A stretch of 64,000 nt of DNA from contig JADKHF010000041.1 in NCBI GenBank assembly GCA_016721865.1, positions 80,818 to 144,817 on the forward strand, given 5' to 3'. The DNA comes from Nitrosomonas sp. (GTDB lineage Bacteria; Pseudomonadota; Gammaproteobacteria; Burkholderiales; Nitrosomonadaceae). Under the pieces are notes generated by a model that made no database searches, was not told where the DNA came from, and saw only the letters and a list, made by a program, of their open reading frames with translations. The position numbers and the translations under genes are program-made. Shown one piece after another: positions 29,797-40,150 of this stretch (its first letter is position 1; each line of letters begins with the position of its first letter).

Positions 29797-29823
29797 CTTT
29801 CTTTCATAAAGGCTGCCCATTTT

Positions 29824-32662
29824 ATGAACAAGCAATTGTTTGATGATTCCGTTTTATCCGGCGCAAACGCTTCGTTTATTGAAGCGGTTTATGAAGATTA
29901 TCTGCATAACCCGAATTCTGTTGCGTCAGCCTGGCGTGAATACTTTGATCAGTTCGCTAAGCAACAGGATACCGTTGTTAATAAAAGCTCCCAAGGTATA
30001 GTCAGCAGCGCTTCTGTGACCACAGCCACAACATATTCCGGGTCTGAAAGTCAGATCACACTACCAGATGTGATGGCTGCTGATTCTGAAGATCGAAAGC
30101 AGGTTGCAGTACTGCAGCTCATCAACATGTATCGCTATCTGGGCCTGAATCAGGCGAAGCTGGATCCTCTTGGACTCAAACAACAGTCTGATGTGCCTGA
30201 GTTGGATCCCGCTTACTTCGGATTCACCGAAGCGGATATGCAGAAGGTATTTAATACCGGTTCATTAGTGGGGCCTGAGCACGCCACGCTGCGTGAAATT
30301 CTGCAAATCCTGCGGGAAACTTATTGCGGCTCCGTCGGTGCGGAGTATATGTATATCTCTTCAGTCGAACAGAAACGTTGGATACAAGCGCGATTGGAAG
30401 GGCAACGATCGAATCCGAACTATTCGGATGATTATAAACGCCATATTCTGGAGCGGCTCAATGCGGCGGAGGGGTTGGAAAAGTACCTGCATACACGATA
30501 TGTCGGACAGAAACGTTTTTCCGGAGAGGGTAACGAAAGTCTAATACCATTGCTGGATTGTTTAATCCATCGCGCAGGCAAAGCAGGGATTCAACAGATT
30601 GTGATGGGCATGGCGCACCGTGCCAGACTCAATGTGCTGGTGAACACATTGGGTAAGATGCCTGCTGATCTTTTTCGCGAGTTTGAAGAAAAACAACCCC
30701 AGGATTTACCATCAGGTGATGTGAAATATCATCAGGGTTTTTCTTCCGCAATAACAACATCGGATGGCATTGTTCGATTGGCCTTGGCATTCAATCCTTC
30801 GCATCTGGAAATTGTTAATCCAGTGGTCGAAGGCTCTGTGCGAGCTCGCCAGCATCTTTTAAATGACAAACTGGGTGACAAGGTGCTGCCGGTATTAATA
30901 CACGGCGATGCCGCATTTGCCGGGCAAGGCGTAGTCATGGAAACACTCAATTTGTCGCAAACCCGTGGATATGGCACCGGTGGCACGGTGCACATTATCA
31001 TCAATAATCAGATTGGGTTCACGACTTCGGATCCGCGCGATAGCCGTTCGACATTATATTGCACCGATGTGTCCAAAATGATCGAGGCACCTATTTTTCA
31101 TGTCAATGGTGATGATCCAGAAGCTGTCATCATGGTGACCGAGCTGGCGTTTGATTTTCGCATGCGGTTTCACAAAGATGTCGTTATCGACATGGTTTGT
31201 TTTCGCCGTCTTGGCCACAATGAGCAGGACGAACCCATGGTGACGCAACCCAAGATGTATCAGATCATCAGCAAACACCCCGGTACCCGCAAACGCTATG
31301 TTGATAAACTTGTGGGGGAAGGCGTGATTAAACCGGAAGACGCAGATGGTTTGGTTCAGTCCTATCGGAATGCCATGGATGAAGGAGTCAATCCCAACAA
31401 AGCTGTTTGTTATGACTATAAATCTCCGTACACCATCAATTGGGAGCCTTTTCTTAAGCCATTTAAATGGAACAAGAAAGTTAAAACCGGTGTTGCAGTT
31501 CAAACCCTGAAACAGCTTGCAGTGCGGTTGACTGATATCCCTGAAGACTTCAGGCTGCAGCAAGAGTTGAAAGATTATTGCTGACCGGCGTTTAATGGGA
31601 AAAGGAGAATTATCACTGGATTGGGGAATGGCGGAAAATCTAGCCTATGCTTCTTTGTTGAAGGAGGGCTATCCAGTGAGACTCTCGGGTCAGGATTCGG
31701 GACGCGGCACTTTCTTTCACCGCCATGCTGTATTACATGACCAGGTAACAGCAGATCAGGACGAACGCATTTATATTCCGCTACGCCATATTCATCCAGA
31801 GCAGCCGGATTTTGTTGTCATCGATTCGATGTTATCCGAAGAAGCGGTATTGGGTTTTGAATATGGTTACGCAACCACACAACCGAACGAACTGGTGATC
31901 TGGGAAGCACAGTTTGGTGATTTTGCCAATGGCGCGCAGGTGGTAATTGATCAATTTATCGCATCTGGCGAAGCCAAATGGGGGCGTGTGTGCGGTCTGG
32001 TGATGATGTTACCGCATGGCTATGAAGGGCAGGGACCCGAGCACTCTTCCGCGCGGCTGGAGCGCTATTTGCAGTTATGTGCGGATTATAATATTCAGGT
32101 CTGTGTGCCTTCGACACCGGCGCAAATGTTTCATGTGCTGCGGCGGCAGATGATCCGCCCGCTGCGCAAGCCGCTGATCATCATGAGTCCGAAAAGCATG
32201 TTGCGGCATAAAGAATCGGTATCGCGCCTGGAAGATTTGGCGCAGGGTCATTTTTATCCGGTCATTTCCGAAGTCGATAATCTCGAGCCGGAATCCATTA
32301 AACGGATAATCGCCTGCAGCGGAAAAATCTACTATGAACTGCTGGCTTATCGCAAAGAGCATCACATCACAAATATGGCGATTATTCGTATGGAGCAGCT
32401 TTATCCATTTCCGCATGAAGAATTTCAAGCAGAAATCGATCGCTTCAGCAATGCCAAAGAAGTGATCTGGTGCCAGGAGGAGCCAGGCAATCAGGGCGCA
32501 TGGCATCGCATTCAGCATTATTTGCTGCGCCACATGCAACCCGACCAAGTGCTGGGATACGCACTGCGGGCATCTTCGGCTTCTCCGGCGGTGGGTTATA
32601 CGGCGCGGCACCGGTTTACGCAGAATGAATTAATCGTGGCAGCATTCAGAGATAAAATCTAG
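29824..32662 (+). CDS. odhA: 2-oxoglutarate dehydrogenase E1, frameshifted
   Basis: Thiamine-diphosphate E1 component. The first frame (586 codons) has the N-terminal SFIEAVYEDYLHNPNSVASAW, GMAHRARLNVLVNTLGK, HGDAAFAGQGVVMETL and the TPP motif starting GDDPEAV. The second frame (to 32662) has LSLDWGMAENLAYASLL, SGQDSGRGTFFHRHAVLHDQ and EEPGNQGAW. The break is at 31555-31585: the expected VEKIIADRRLMGKGELS appears if bases are restored in the A runs (two missing A, or an equivalent +1 event). Together they give about 945 residues, normal for E1. In obligate ammonia oxidisers this complex has long been reported inactive or absent, so the lesion may be real. Confidence 0.92.
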
Positions 32663-32674
32663 AAAGAGGGCACC

Positions 32675-33931
32675 ATGCTAGTTGAAGTCAAAGTACCCAT
32701 GTTATCTGAATCCGTAGCTGAAGCTACCTTAATATCCTAGCATAAAAAGGCAGGAGATTACGTCAGTCGATCAGAAAACCTGGTCGATATCGAAACGGAC
32801 AAGGTGGTACTTGAATTACCCGCTCCCAGTGCCGGTGTATTGACCAAAATTTTAAAAAAAGATGGCGCAACGGTTGCCAGCGGTGAAGTCATCGCCACCA
32901 TTGAAACGGAAGCAACTACTGCCACCGCTAAGCCGGATAACCAACCGGCAGTATCTGCCGCTGAAAAGCAATCTGTGATAGCTACTGGAAGAAGTGCTGA
33001 AAATGCCAGCGCCGAGGAAATCGATCAAGTAATACCGATGCTGATGCCGGCCGCGCGCAAACTGGCGGAAGAAAACAACCTGAAAGCAACGGAAACCACT
33101 GCAATCAAAGGTACCGGTTTGGGCGGGCGCGTTACTAAAGAAGATGTGCAAGCGTATATGGCAAACAAATCGGGGGGGACTGCAAAAGTTGAACCTGAAT
33201 CCGTTTTAACGGGTAAACCAATAGCAGGGGCGCGCACTAAACGCAGAGTGGCGATGTCCCGATTGCGGCAGCGTATTGCTGAACGTTTGGTGCAGTCACA
33301 ATCCACCGCAGCAATTCTGACTACATTCAATGAAGTCAATATGCAGGCGATCATTGATCTGCGCGCGCGCTACAAAACAGAATTTGAAAAGGAACATGGC
33401 GTCAAGCTTGGCTTTATGTCGTTCTTCGTCAAAGCTGTCATTGCTGCGTTAAAGAAATATCCGATTATCAATGCATCCGTTGAAGGCAATGACATTGTTT
33501 ATCACGATTACTATGACATCGGCATCGCCGTCGGCAGTCCGCGTGGGCTGGTAGTGCCGGTTATTCGGGATGCAGACCGGTTATCGCTGGCCGGGATTGA
33601 GCTGCAGATTGCCGAATTTGCCAAGCGTGCGCAAGACGGAAAACTGACGATTGATGAACTCAGCGGCGGTACTTTCTCGATTACCAATGGCGGTGTATTC
33701 GGTTCCATGCTGTCCACCCCGATCATCAATCCACCGCAAAGCGCCATTCTGGGTATCCATGCCACTAAAGAACGGGCAGTGGTCGAGAACGGGCAAATCG
33801 TGATCCGTCCGATGAATTATCTGGCTTTGTCGTATGATCACCGGATTATCGATGGCCGGGAAGCGGTGTTGTCTCTGGTGGCGATGAAAGAAGCGTTGGA
33901 ATATCCTATGAGTCCGTTGCTGGAAGCATAA
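32675..33931 (+). CDS. odhB: 2-oxoglutarate dehydrogenase E2 (dihydrolipoyl succinyltransferase), interrupted by an amber codon
   Basis: The ATG at 32675 behind AGAAAGAGGG gives MLVEVKVPMLSESVAEATLIS, then TAG at 32738-32740, then HKKAGDYVSRSENLVDIETD in the same frame. Tryptophan is the usual residue there (TWHKK), so one G-to-A change would explain it. The rest is complete: lipoyl domain with lipoyl Lys in ETDKVVLE, peripheral-subunit-binding domain (PAARKLAEENNLK), and catalytic domain ending LSYDHRIIDGREAV. A shorter product would lack most of the lipoyl domain. No lpd (E3) gene follows. Confidence 0.9.
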
Positions 33932-34114
33932 ATGTTCTTGATACCTAGGCGAGCGTTCGAGATATTCATATTGTTGTTCTAAAACAGAAAGACGATATTT
34001 ACAGATAGGGTGCGCGGTGCCTGATTATGGATTTTAGAAACTGAATCGAGTAAATGTTCGAGAGCCAAAGAATCTGACAAGTGACTATTAACCAATATTG
34101 GACTATAAATTATT

Positions 34115-35062
34115 ATGAGATTTGAAAAGCGCGATCATTGCCCATCCTGCAACGGAACAACGTTTACTGAACTTCATCGGACTGCTTATGACGCGCATGG
34201 TTTGCAGTCCTTTCTAACCGCATATTATTCTGCGGTGCCACCGGGGCGGCTTCAAGAAGTGCTCAATGGCGGCACGTTCTCCATTGTCGAGTGTGGGGGG
34301 TGCGGGCTGATTTTTCAGCACATGCTGCCTTCCGATGCAATCCTTGCGGAAATATATGGAAACTGGCTCGGCCGGAACGATCCTCTTGCCCCTTCTAAAC
34401 CGCCAATGCCACTTGATTATTACACTTACATGGCGCAAGAAATCATGCAACTGATCGCTTTTTTGCAGAAGCGGCATGGGCGCGATCGCAGACTGCGCTT
34501 TCTCGATTATGGAATGAGCTGGGGAAATTGGGTGCTAATGGCGCAAAAATTCGGTGTTGAAGTATTCGGCGTGGAAAAATCGCCTATAAAATGCGCTTAT
34601 GCGCAGTCTCGAGGTATCAAAGTGCTGTCGGTTGAAGAACTGTCAAGATACAGTTTTGACTTTATTAGCATGGAGCAGGTGGTCGAACATTTGTCCTTTC
34701 CGCGCCAGACAGTGTTGACGATGAAGGATGCTCTGGCGAGCGGAGGTATAATAAAAATCAGTGTGCCAGATGGAAGTCACATGAAATCTGTACTGCGATC
34801 ATGGACATGGGATGGTGCCATAGCGCAGAAGGACAAAATCATGCCGTTGCATCCGCTCGAACACCTTAACTGCTTCACACCTTTATCACTGCAAAAATTC
34901 GCTAAAGGCTGTGAATTGAAACCCGTCTCACTGCCGCTAGGTCTGGTTTACGCTTACTCTACTGATTGGAGTAATCCTCGTGCAGTGGCAAAAAACTTGC
35001 TTCGGCCAATTAAACGATTTGTTCTGCATAAAGGCTGCAATGAGCTCTTTGAACGCATGTAG
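34115..35062 (+). CDS. Class I SAM-dependent methyltransferase with N-terminal zinc ribbon
   Basis: A 315-residue protein beginning MRFEKRDHCPSCNG and VECGGCGLIFQH, four Cys that form a zinc-binding knuckle as in the Methyltransf_23/zinc-binding group. The SAM-binding motif is RFLDYGMSWGNWVLMAQKFG, with EVFGVEKSPIK and the later MEQVVEHLSFPRQ. Related proteins modify surface sugars. It stands alone between odhB and a membrane protein gene, with an undistinguished spacer of about 180 bases upstream, so no pathway can be assigned. Confidence 0.75.
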   Translation: MRFEKRDHCPSCNGTTFTELHRTAYDAHGLQSFLTAYYSAVPPGRLQEVLNGGTFSIVECGGCGLIFQHMLPSDAILAEIYGNWLGRNDPLAPSKPPMPLDYYTYMAQEIMQLIAFLQKRHGRDRRLRFLDYGMSWGNWVLMAQKFGVEVFGVEKSPIKCAYAQSRGIKVLSVEELSRYSFDFISMEQVVEHLSFPRQTVLTMKDALASGGIIKISVPDGSHMKSVLRSWTWDGAIAQKDKIMPLHPLEHLNCFTPLSLQKFAKGCELKPVSLPLGLVYAYSTDWSNPRAVAKNLLRPIKRFVLHKGCNELFERM

Positions 35063-35239
35063 ACTTCTTTCAAGTGCAGTGGGATTGAATGCAAATCGCG
35101 TGGAAAAGACCAAATTATGATTCTCTCGATGAATTTTGTCTGCCAGTGTTGTTCCATAAAAGCATTGTCACCTCAACAACAGCTGAGATTATTCTTAATA
35201 AGAATAATAATTCTTAGTTTTGGACCTCGTATCGACAGT

Positions 35240-35276
35240 AAAGATTCCTCGCGGTGCTCGAAATGACAGTTCTTTT
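35240..35276. repeat. Dispersed palindromic repeat, copy 2 (partial)
   Basis: AAGATTCCTCGCGGTGCTCG followed by AAATGACAGTT matches the right half of the repeats near 15.1 kb and 56.1 kb. It lies just after a membrane protein gene. Confidence 0.6.
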
Positions 35277-35351
35277 AAAATACCCTAATGGCCCGAGTCA
35301 GGCGACGGATGATTCGCTTGCGTGGGTGTGCGGTTGCAGCGGGATAACGGC

Positions 35352-35886
35352 TCATTGGTTTGCCGTCCAGGGATAAAGACGCGGAATGAAAAGCGTCAGC
35401 GCAGCGGCAAGCGCTATGGCCGACCAGTGAACCCACAACAAACACTTCCCAATTATCGGGTTTGAGCGCGCCCAGTGTGATGATCAGGAACAGCATGGGT
35501 AAATCGAGAAAATGCGTGAATGCCGGAATATTTTCAGCGCGCGCTTTTTCCAATTCGGGCGTAAATTCACCAACCTCTAAAGCCTCCTGAGTCAGACGCC
35601 GCAAGCGCATGAAGTAGATCCGGGTAACGGTATTGCCCTCGATGAACTCAAAAACAAACAGGAAGACCATGCCCGCAAGCCAGGGTATGGAAATAAAATT
35701 CCAGCCACCAAAGAATTCAACAATCAACCAGGTGCCGGAGATGAGGAGAACAATTGCACCCGGAACAACGACGCCGTCGTAAAACACCGCAATGTTGCGC
35801 ACGGACTCGGAAAATCGCACCAGCTCACGCGACTGCCGGGATCGCAAATCACTCAGCCAAACACCGATCAAGCCGCCGCCAATCAA
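35352..35886 (-). CDS. DUF2269-like integral membrane protein, frameshifted near the 3' end
   Basis: The frame contains about four membrane helices: IVLLISGTWLIVEF, WLAGMVFLFVFEF and LPMLFLIITLGAL among them, typical of DUF2269. Upstream of the TTG at 35886 the same frame continues with LLKLAHIIGAVL, the expected first helix, but no start codon precedes it before a stop. Near 35415-35430 the frame changes: the neighbouring frame reads IALAAALTLFIPRLYPWTANQ to a TGA at 35352-35354, a far better last helix than the hydrophilic read-through to 35275. The function is unknown. Confidence 0.65.
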
Positions 35887-35930
35887 GACGGCGCCGATGA
35901 TGTGTGCGAGTTTTAGCAGTTCGTAGGTAA

Positions 35931-36328
35931 TGGTTTTGAGTCCTTAGTGAGGCGCTGGCCGTTCATCGTCTCAGCATTGCGACGTAATTCGGGCAGAAGC
36001 ATCTTTGCCAGAGTATTACTCAAGTGTTTGCTCTCTTAAGAAAAACCATATAACATATTGATAAAAAATGATTAAATTTTACGATATTTTTGTGTTTCTT
36101 CGGGGCTATTTGCGGCTGCGGCCCGATTACTACGCTATTCAAATCCTATGGCATTCAACGTTCAAGCTGGGGGATACGCCGCCAGTATGTAGAGTTGAGG
36201 AGCGCGGGCTTCAGAGTTTCCTAATGCCCTGACAAATTACGTAGTTGCATTCAGGCCGGCTTCTACGAGAATAATGTCGGAGGCTATATCAAAGTGCGTG
36301 CGAAAGTAGATCGGTGAATATGTTAATG
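35931..36328. other. Intergenic region with no assignable gene
   Basis: AT-rich sequence of about 400 bases. A 54-codon plus-strand frame from 36068 (starting MIKFYDIFVFLRGYLRLRPD) has no ribosome site that could be recognised and matches no family known to me. A short minus-strand frame at 36237-36422 is the alternate frame of the next gene's end. Confidence 0.35.
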
Positions 36329-36700
36329 CTAGAGCCTGTACAATTCCGTCTTCAGCGGATGAGTTGCCACTTGTAGGTGATAAAAAACGCCGAAGGCAGT
36401 TGCGAGAGGATCGAAAGTGCAAGTGTCTGGGTTTCTTGTCGCTGCTCGCGCATATTCAGGGCATCTTGAGATGAATGTTTGGTATACATTTGCACCATAA
36501 GGACCAGAGCGCCCCATATGCTCCCAAACCTCCAGATATCCTTTGCGCACTTGCTTTCCAACAGCTGAGTTACCAAGAGCAACAACGATTGCATAGTCTT
36601 GAGCGAATCCAGTGAGCGCGAGCAATTCTCGATGGTAATCCTTAATAGATATTTTTGCTCTTTTTAGAAGTATCTGCTCTTGATCAGAAATGTCACTCAT
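36329..36700 (-). CDS. Hypothetical protein
   Basis: A protein of about 123 residues beginning MSDISDQEQILLKRAKISIK and including TGFAQDYAIVVALGNSAVGK, EVWEHMGRSGPYGAN and CPEYARAATRNPDTCTF. No known domain is recognised. The open frame extends to 36739 without a good start. A perfect ribosome site, GGAGGAAAT (minus strand), lies upstream at an ATG near 36779, in another frame, which reads MNKPDFSSMPPIEIGRLLAE and then stops; a single-base change could make these one gene. It follows the HEPN-like gene in the same direction. Confidence 0.45.
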   Translation of the reverse strand: MSDISDQEQILLKRAKISIKDYHRELLALTGFAQDYAIVVALGNSAVGKQVRKGYLEVWEHMGRSGPYGANVYQTFISRCPEYARAATRNPDTCTFDPLATAFGVFYHLQVATHPLKTELYRL

Positions 36701-36816
36701 TGCGCACGATGTATTAAGACTCAGCAAGAAGACGCCCAATTTCTATTGGTGGCATCGACGAGAAATCTGGCTTGTTCATATTTCCTCCGAAAAAATACCT
36801 AGTCCTTGCTCTATTA

Positions 36817-37296
36817 TTAGAGGTTGATATTGATGATGACCCAGTTCTCAAAGTCATCCTCGTTTTCGATTGCCACATTTAACTTTTGAGCATTGGCTAG
36901 GGCTCGCTTAATCATCCAATAAGCTTCGTCGCAGAGATTGATGGAGATGTATTCCTGGTCAGGTAACACAAGATGCTTCAGCGAATTGCGGGCAGTGTTC
37001 CATTCGTCAACTATTTTATTGTCGGAATTTCCTTCCATAACGGTGAGACCGGTCTTCGCACGTATTTCCTGAATAGATTGGATTGACTCGCGGATGGCCG
37101 GAAGTTCAGATTTTTGTAGTAGTAACTTGCCGACGATTTCTTCGGCAGCTCCAGCCAATGTGATTGCACACAGAAACTTGTTTGCAACGAACAGGGATAT
37201 CGCCTCAATAAGCTGCGTTTCAGCGACTAAGGTTTTCGAAAGGGTTGTAACGCCTTCGTAGCCAAGCGTAGGAATTGGCAAAACAGTAATCTCCAA
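36817..37296 (-). CDS. HEPN-like hypothetical protein
   Basis: A helical protein of about 159 residues. The stretch EAISLFVANKFLCAITLAGA and AEEIVGKLL, followed by DEWNTARNSLKHL, fits the HEPN pattern; R-N-S-L-K-H is an Rx4H motif, the catalytic signature of HEPN RNases (Rx4-6H). The start is uncertain: the frame begins at a TTG (37296) with a GGAG within the first codons and no nearby ATG. A perfect 20-base palindrome lies 21 bases upstream. A nucleotidyltransferase (MNT) antitoxin was not found next to it. The HEPN assignment is from motif reading only. Confidence 0.45.
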   Translation of the reverse strand: MEITVLPIPTLGYEGVTTLSKTLVAETQLIEAISLFVANKFLCAITLAGAAEEIVGKLLLQKSELPAIRESIQSIQEIRAKTGLTVMEGNSDNKIVDEWNTARNSLKHLVLPDQEYISINLCDEAYWMIKRALANAQKLNVAIENEDDFENWVIININL

Positions 37297-37316
37297 TTAA
37301 AATTAGATTTCTGAAA

Positions 37317-37336
37317 TGACGCAATCAATTGCGTCA
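37317..37336. promoter_or_regulatory. Perfect palindrome upstream of the HEPN-like gene
   Basis: TGACGCAAT-CA-ATTGCGTCA has 9-bp arms, followed by AAAAA. The half-site ATGACGCAAT recurs at about 37469, shortly before the protease gene. It is placed as an operator should be, between two divergent genes. Confidence 0.5.
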
Positions 37337-37487
37337 AAAATATGAATCAATGCAGTAAGCTTCATGATATTCCCTTATCTTTTATGATCATGGCTCGATT
37401 GAGCGAGTCATCAATGCGATGATACCAGACTCCTAATATGACAGATACCTGACTGAATGGATTACTTCATGACGCAATAGTCTCTTA

Positions 37488-39974
37488 ATGGGTACAATAC
37501 CTGCAATTCGCGAGAACTCTCGCTTTATGGTTACGAACCCAAACATGTCGACTCAATCTTTAGATTCTGCCCAATTACGCATTACCATCGACCCAGCCTC
37601 GCTGGGATTTTCCGATACTTCGGAATTACTGCAACGGCCATTATCCTGGATCGGGCAGGAGCGGGCGGAAGCGGCTGCGCGTTTTGGTCTTGGCATGATG
37701 CAGCCGGATTATCATTTGTTTGTGCTGGGGGAAGCGGGATCGGGACGCACTTCGTTGTTGCATCAGGCGATGATTGACGCGGCGGCTGACCAGCCAGCAC
37801 CAGCGGATTTGTGCTATCTGTATAATTTTATCGCGCCTGAGAAGCCGCTGGCTTTGCACTTGCCAGCCGGGCAGGGGCGGGAGCTGCGCCAATCGCTGCT
37901 GCAACTGGCAAAATCGCTGCCGGCGGAAATCGCGCAATGCCTGAGCGGGCAAGACTTCAAGCTCAAAAGTGATCGCGCTACGAAGAAATTCAAAACGGAA
38001 GCGGCGCAAGCTTACACCAGGCTGGACAAGATTGCGGAATCACTGCATTTCACCATTCACCGCGAAGACGAGCAAATTGTTTTTACTTTCCTGGATGAGA
38101 AGGGTGAGATTCTCATGGCAGAAAATTTATTAAAGCTGCCCAAGGCGCGCAGAAATGAAATAGAGCAGGCCGAGCAAGCGCTGCATGAGGCGATTGTGCT
38201 GTATTTTGATGAATTCAAACGCATCGAGAAAGAGAAGAATGTAACGTTGGCTGCACTTCAACGCCGCAGTGTGCAACCTTTGCTGAATCTTGCGTTGAAA
38301 AAGATCCAGGATGGATTGCAGACACAGGAGCGGCTGAAGACTTATTTTGAACAGATGGCGTCGGATATTCTCGATAATCTGGCGCTGTTTGAAACAAATA
38401 ACACCGATGAAGAGAAGCGGGAAACGGAACTGCATCAGATTTTCTCGCGCTATCAGATCAATCTGGTCGTGGATAATGCGGATTTGCACGGCGCGCCGGT
38501 TATCGTTGAAGATAATCCCTCAGCGTGTGCATTATTTGGCAGTATCGATTATCAGTTTGAGGAAGGCAAACTTAAAACCGATTTCATGCGCATTCGCGCC
38601 GGCAGTTTATTAAAGGCGCATGGCGGTTTTCTCATGTTGCACCTGGATGATTTGCTGACTGATGCCCAATTATGGGTAAAGCTGCGGCGATTCTTGCGCA
38701 GTAAACGGTTACAAATCGAAGAGCCCGGCTCGGCATTAACCTCGAATACGCCCGTATCCCTTGAACCGGAAGCGGTGGACGTGAATGTCAAGATCATCCT
38801 GATCGGATCGCGGGATGAATATTATGAATTGGAGGAAATTGACCCTGAATTCATGCGGCGCTTCCGTGTGAAAGTGGATTTTGCCGGAAGCTTCATCGCC
38901 AGCGCGGAAACTTACCAGTCATCGTCTGTTTTTGTCGCGCACGCCTGCGAGGCGGCAAAATTGCCGCATTTTTCTGCGGCTGCAGTGGCGCGGTTACTGG
39001 AAGAATCGCATCGGGAAGTGGAGGATCAAAAACGCCAAAGCGCAATTTTTGCGCGCACCGAAATGCTGATACTGGAGAGTGCCGCATTATGCAGTGCCCG
39101 TCACGGGCGTGTCGTGGAAGTGACGGATATTTCCGCAGCGCTTCAAGCGCGCACACTCCGCCATAATTATCCGGATTTGCGCTTGCAGGAATCCATTATG
39201 GAAGGCGAAATCGCCATTGCATTACACGGCGCGATGGTAGGGCAACTCAACGCATTGACGCAGATCGATTTGGGCGATCATCGCTTTGGCGCGCCGGTGC
39301 GACTTACTGCACGCACTTTTGCCGGGGAAGACGGGGTGCTGAATATCGCCCGTGAAGTTGATATGTCCGGACCGATCCACGATAAAGGCATGTTGATACT
39401 ACAAAACTACTTGACGGGACTTTTTACGCATATTGCGCCGCTGGCACTCAGTGCATCGATTGTTTTTGAGCAGGAATACTCCAGCATCGAGGGGGATTCC
39501 GCTTCCTGCGCTGAGTTTTTTGTATTGCTGTCATCGTTGGCGGAGGCGCCGCTGAAGCAAGGTTTTGCGGTGACAGGTGCGCTGAATCAATATGGTGAAG
39601 TGTTACCGGTTGGGGGTATTAATGACAAGATTGAAGGTTATTTCAAGTTGTGTGAAAGAATGGGTTTAAACGGTGAGCAAGGTGTGTTGATTCCGCATCA
39701 TAACCGGCAGCACTTGGTACTGGATTACAAAATTATTGAAGCCGTTGAGAAAGGCTTGTTTGCGATTTATACGATGGAGCATGTCACACAGGGATTGGAA
39801 CTGCTGACCGGCTGCCCAGCGGGGATCACCGAACAATGTCGGACAGTAGGTTACTCTCCTGATACGGTCTTGGGGTATGCGCAGAGAGCATTGCTGGTTT
39901 TTCGCCGTGCTTGTCAGATGACGCAGCATCCTAAAACAGAGCATAGACGGCTTCCGTCGCGTACGGAAAAGTAG
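37488..39974 (+). CDS. Lon-like ATP-dependent protease (AAA_32/peptidase S16)
   Basis: An 828-residue protein. The AAA region has a variant Walker A GEAGSGRTSL (residues 81-90) and a GGFLMLHLDDLL Walker B. The middle is a helical insertion (residues 150-310). The C-terminal S16 domain has the Ser-Lys dyad S671 in EGDSAS and K714 in GGINDKIEG, the 43-residue spacing of Lon. This is the membrane-free Lon-like group found beside standard Lon. Start choice: M20 (MSTQSLDSAQLRITID) fits the family better than the annotated TTG/ATG further upstream. Substrates are unknown; the gene stands alone. Confidence 0.88.
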   Translation: MGTIPAIRENSRFMVTNPNMSTQSLDSAQLRITIDPASLGFSDTSELLQRPLSWIGQERAEAAARFGLGMMQPDYHLFVLGEAGSGRTSLLHQAMIDAAADQPAPADLCYLYNFIAPEKPLALHLPAGQGRELRQSLLQLAKSLPAEIAQCLSGQDFKLKSDRATKKFKTEAAQAYTRLDKIAESLHFTIHREDEQIVFTFLDEKGEILMAENLLKLPKARRNEIEQAEQALHEAIVLYFDEFKRIEKEKNVTLAALQRRSVQPLLNLALKKIQDGLQTQERLKTYFEQMASDILDNLALFETNNTDEEKRETELHQIFSRYQINLVVDNADLHGAPVIVEDNPSACALFGSIDYQFEEGKLKTDFMRIRAGSLLKAHGGFLMLHLDDLLTDAQLWVKLRRFLRSKRLQIEEPGSALTSNTPVSLEPEAVDVNVKIILIGSRDEYYELEEIDPEFMRRFRVKVDFAGSFIASAETYQSSSVFVAHACEAAKLPHFSAAAVARLLEESHREVEDQKRQSAIFARTEMLILESAALCSARHGRVVEVTDISAALQARTLRHNYPDLRLQESIMEGEIAIALHGAMVGQLNALTQIDLGDHRFGAPVRLTARTFAGEDGVLNIAREVDMSGPIHDKGMLILQNYLTGLFTHIAPLALSASIVFEQEYSSIEGDSASCAEFFVLLSSLAEAPLKQGFAVTGALNQYGEVLPVGGINDKIEGYFKLCERMGLNGEQGVLIPHHNRQHLVLDYKIIEAVEKGLFAIYTMEHVTQGLELLTGCPAGITEQCRTVGYSPDTVLGYAQRALLVFRRACQMTQHPKTEHRRLPSRTEK

Positions 39975-40096
39975 TTGTGCTCCTATTGACGGCAAAAGAA
40001 TCTGCCGGTTTCTGAATTTTCTTCTGAAAGAATTGCTGCTACATCAGCGGAGTGCAAGTGCGGTTGAAAGTCTGATTCATTTTCATTCATTGAAAA

Positions 40097-40136
40097 ACCG
40101 GTCAAACAAATTCAAATTGGGATTCATCTGACCGGT
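40097..40136. terminator. Inverted repeat between convergent genes
   Basis: ACCGGTCA (40097-40104) and TGACCGGT (40129-40136) are separated by 24 bases between the converging Lon-like and cupredoxin genes. It could be a two-way terminator; the loop is long and the T runs are weak. Confidence 0.4.
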
Positions 40137-40150
40137 CTCTGGATTAATAG

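Noticed and set aside
32738..32740. Recoding (readthrough or pyrrolysine) at the odhB TAG
   Set aside because: Trp is the family residue, there is no recoding signal, and two other TAG interruptions in unrelated genes argue for mutation or error.
33932..34114. lpd (E3) gene after odhB
   Set aside because: The sequence has no FAD-binding GxGxxG frame and is too short; E3 must be elsewhere.
36237..36422. Minus-strand 61-residue frame
   Set aside because: It is an alternate frame over the end of the hypothetical gene at 36329-36700 with nothing to support it.
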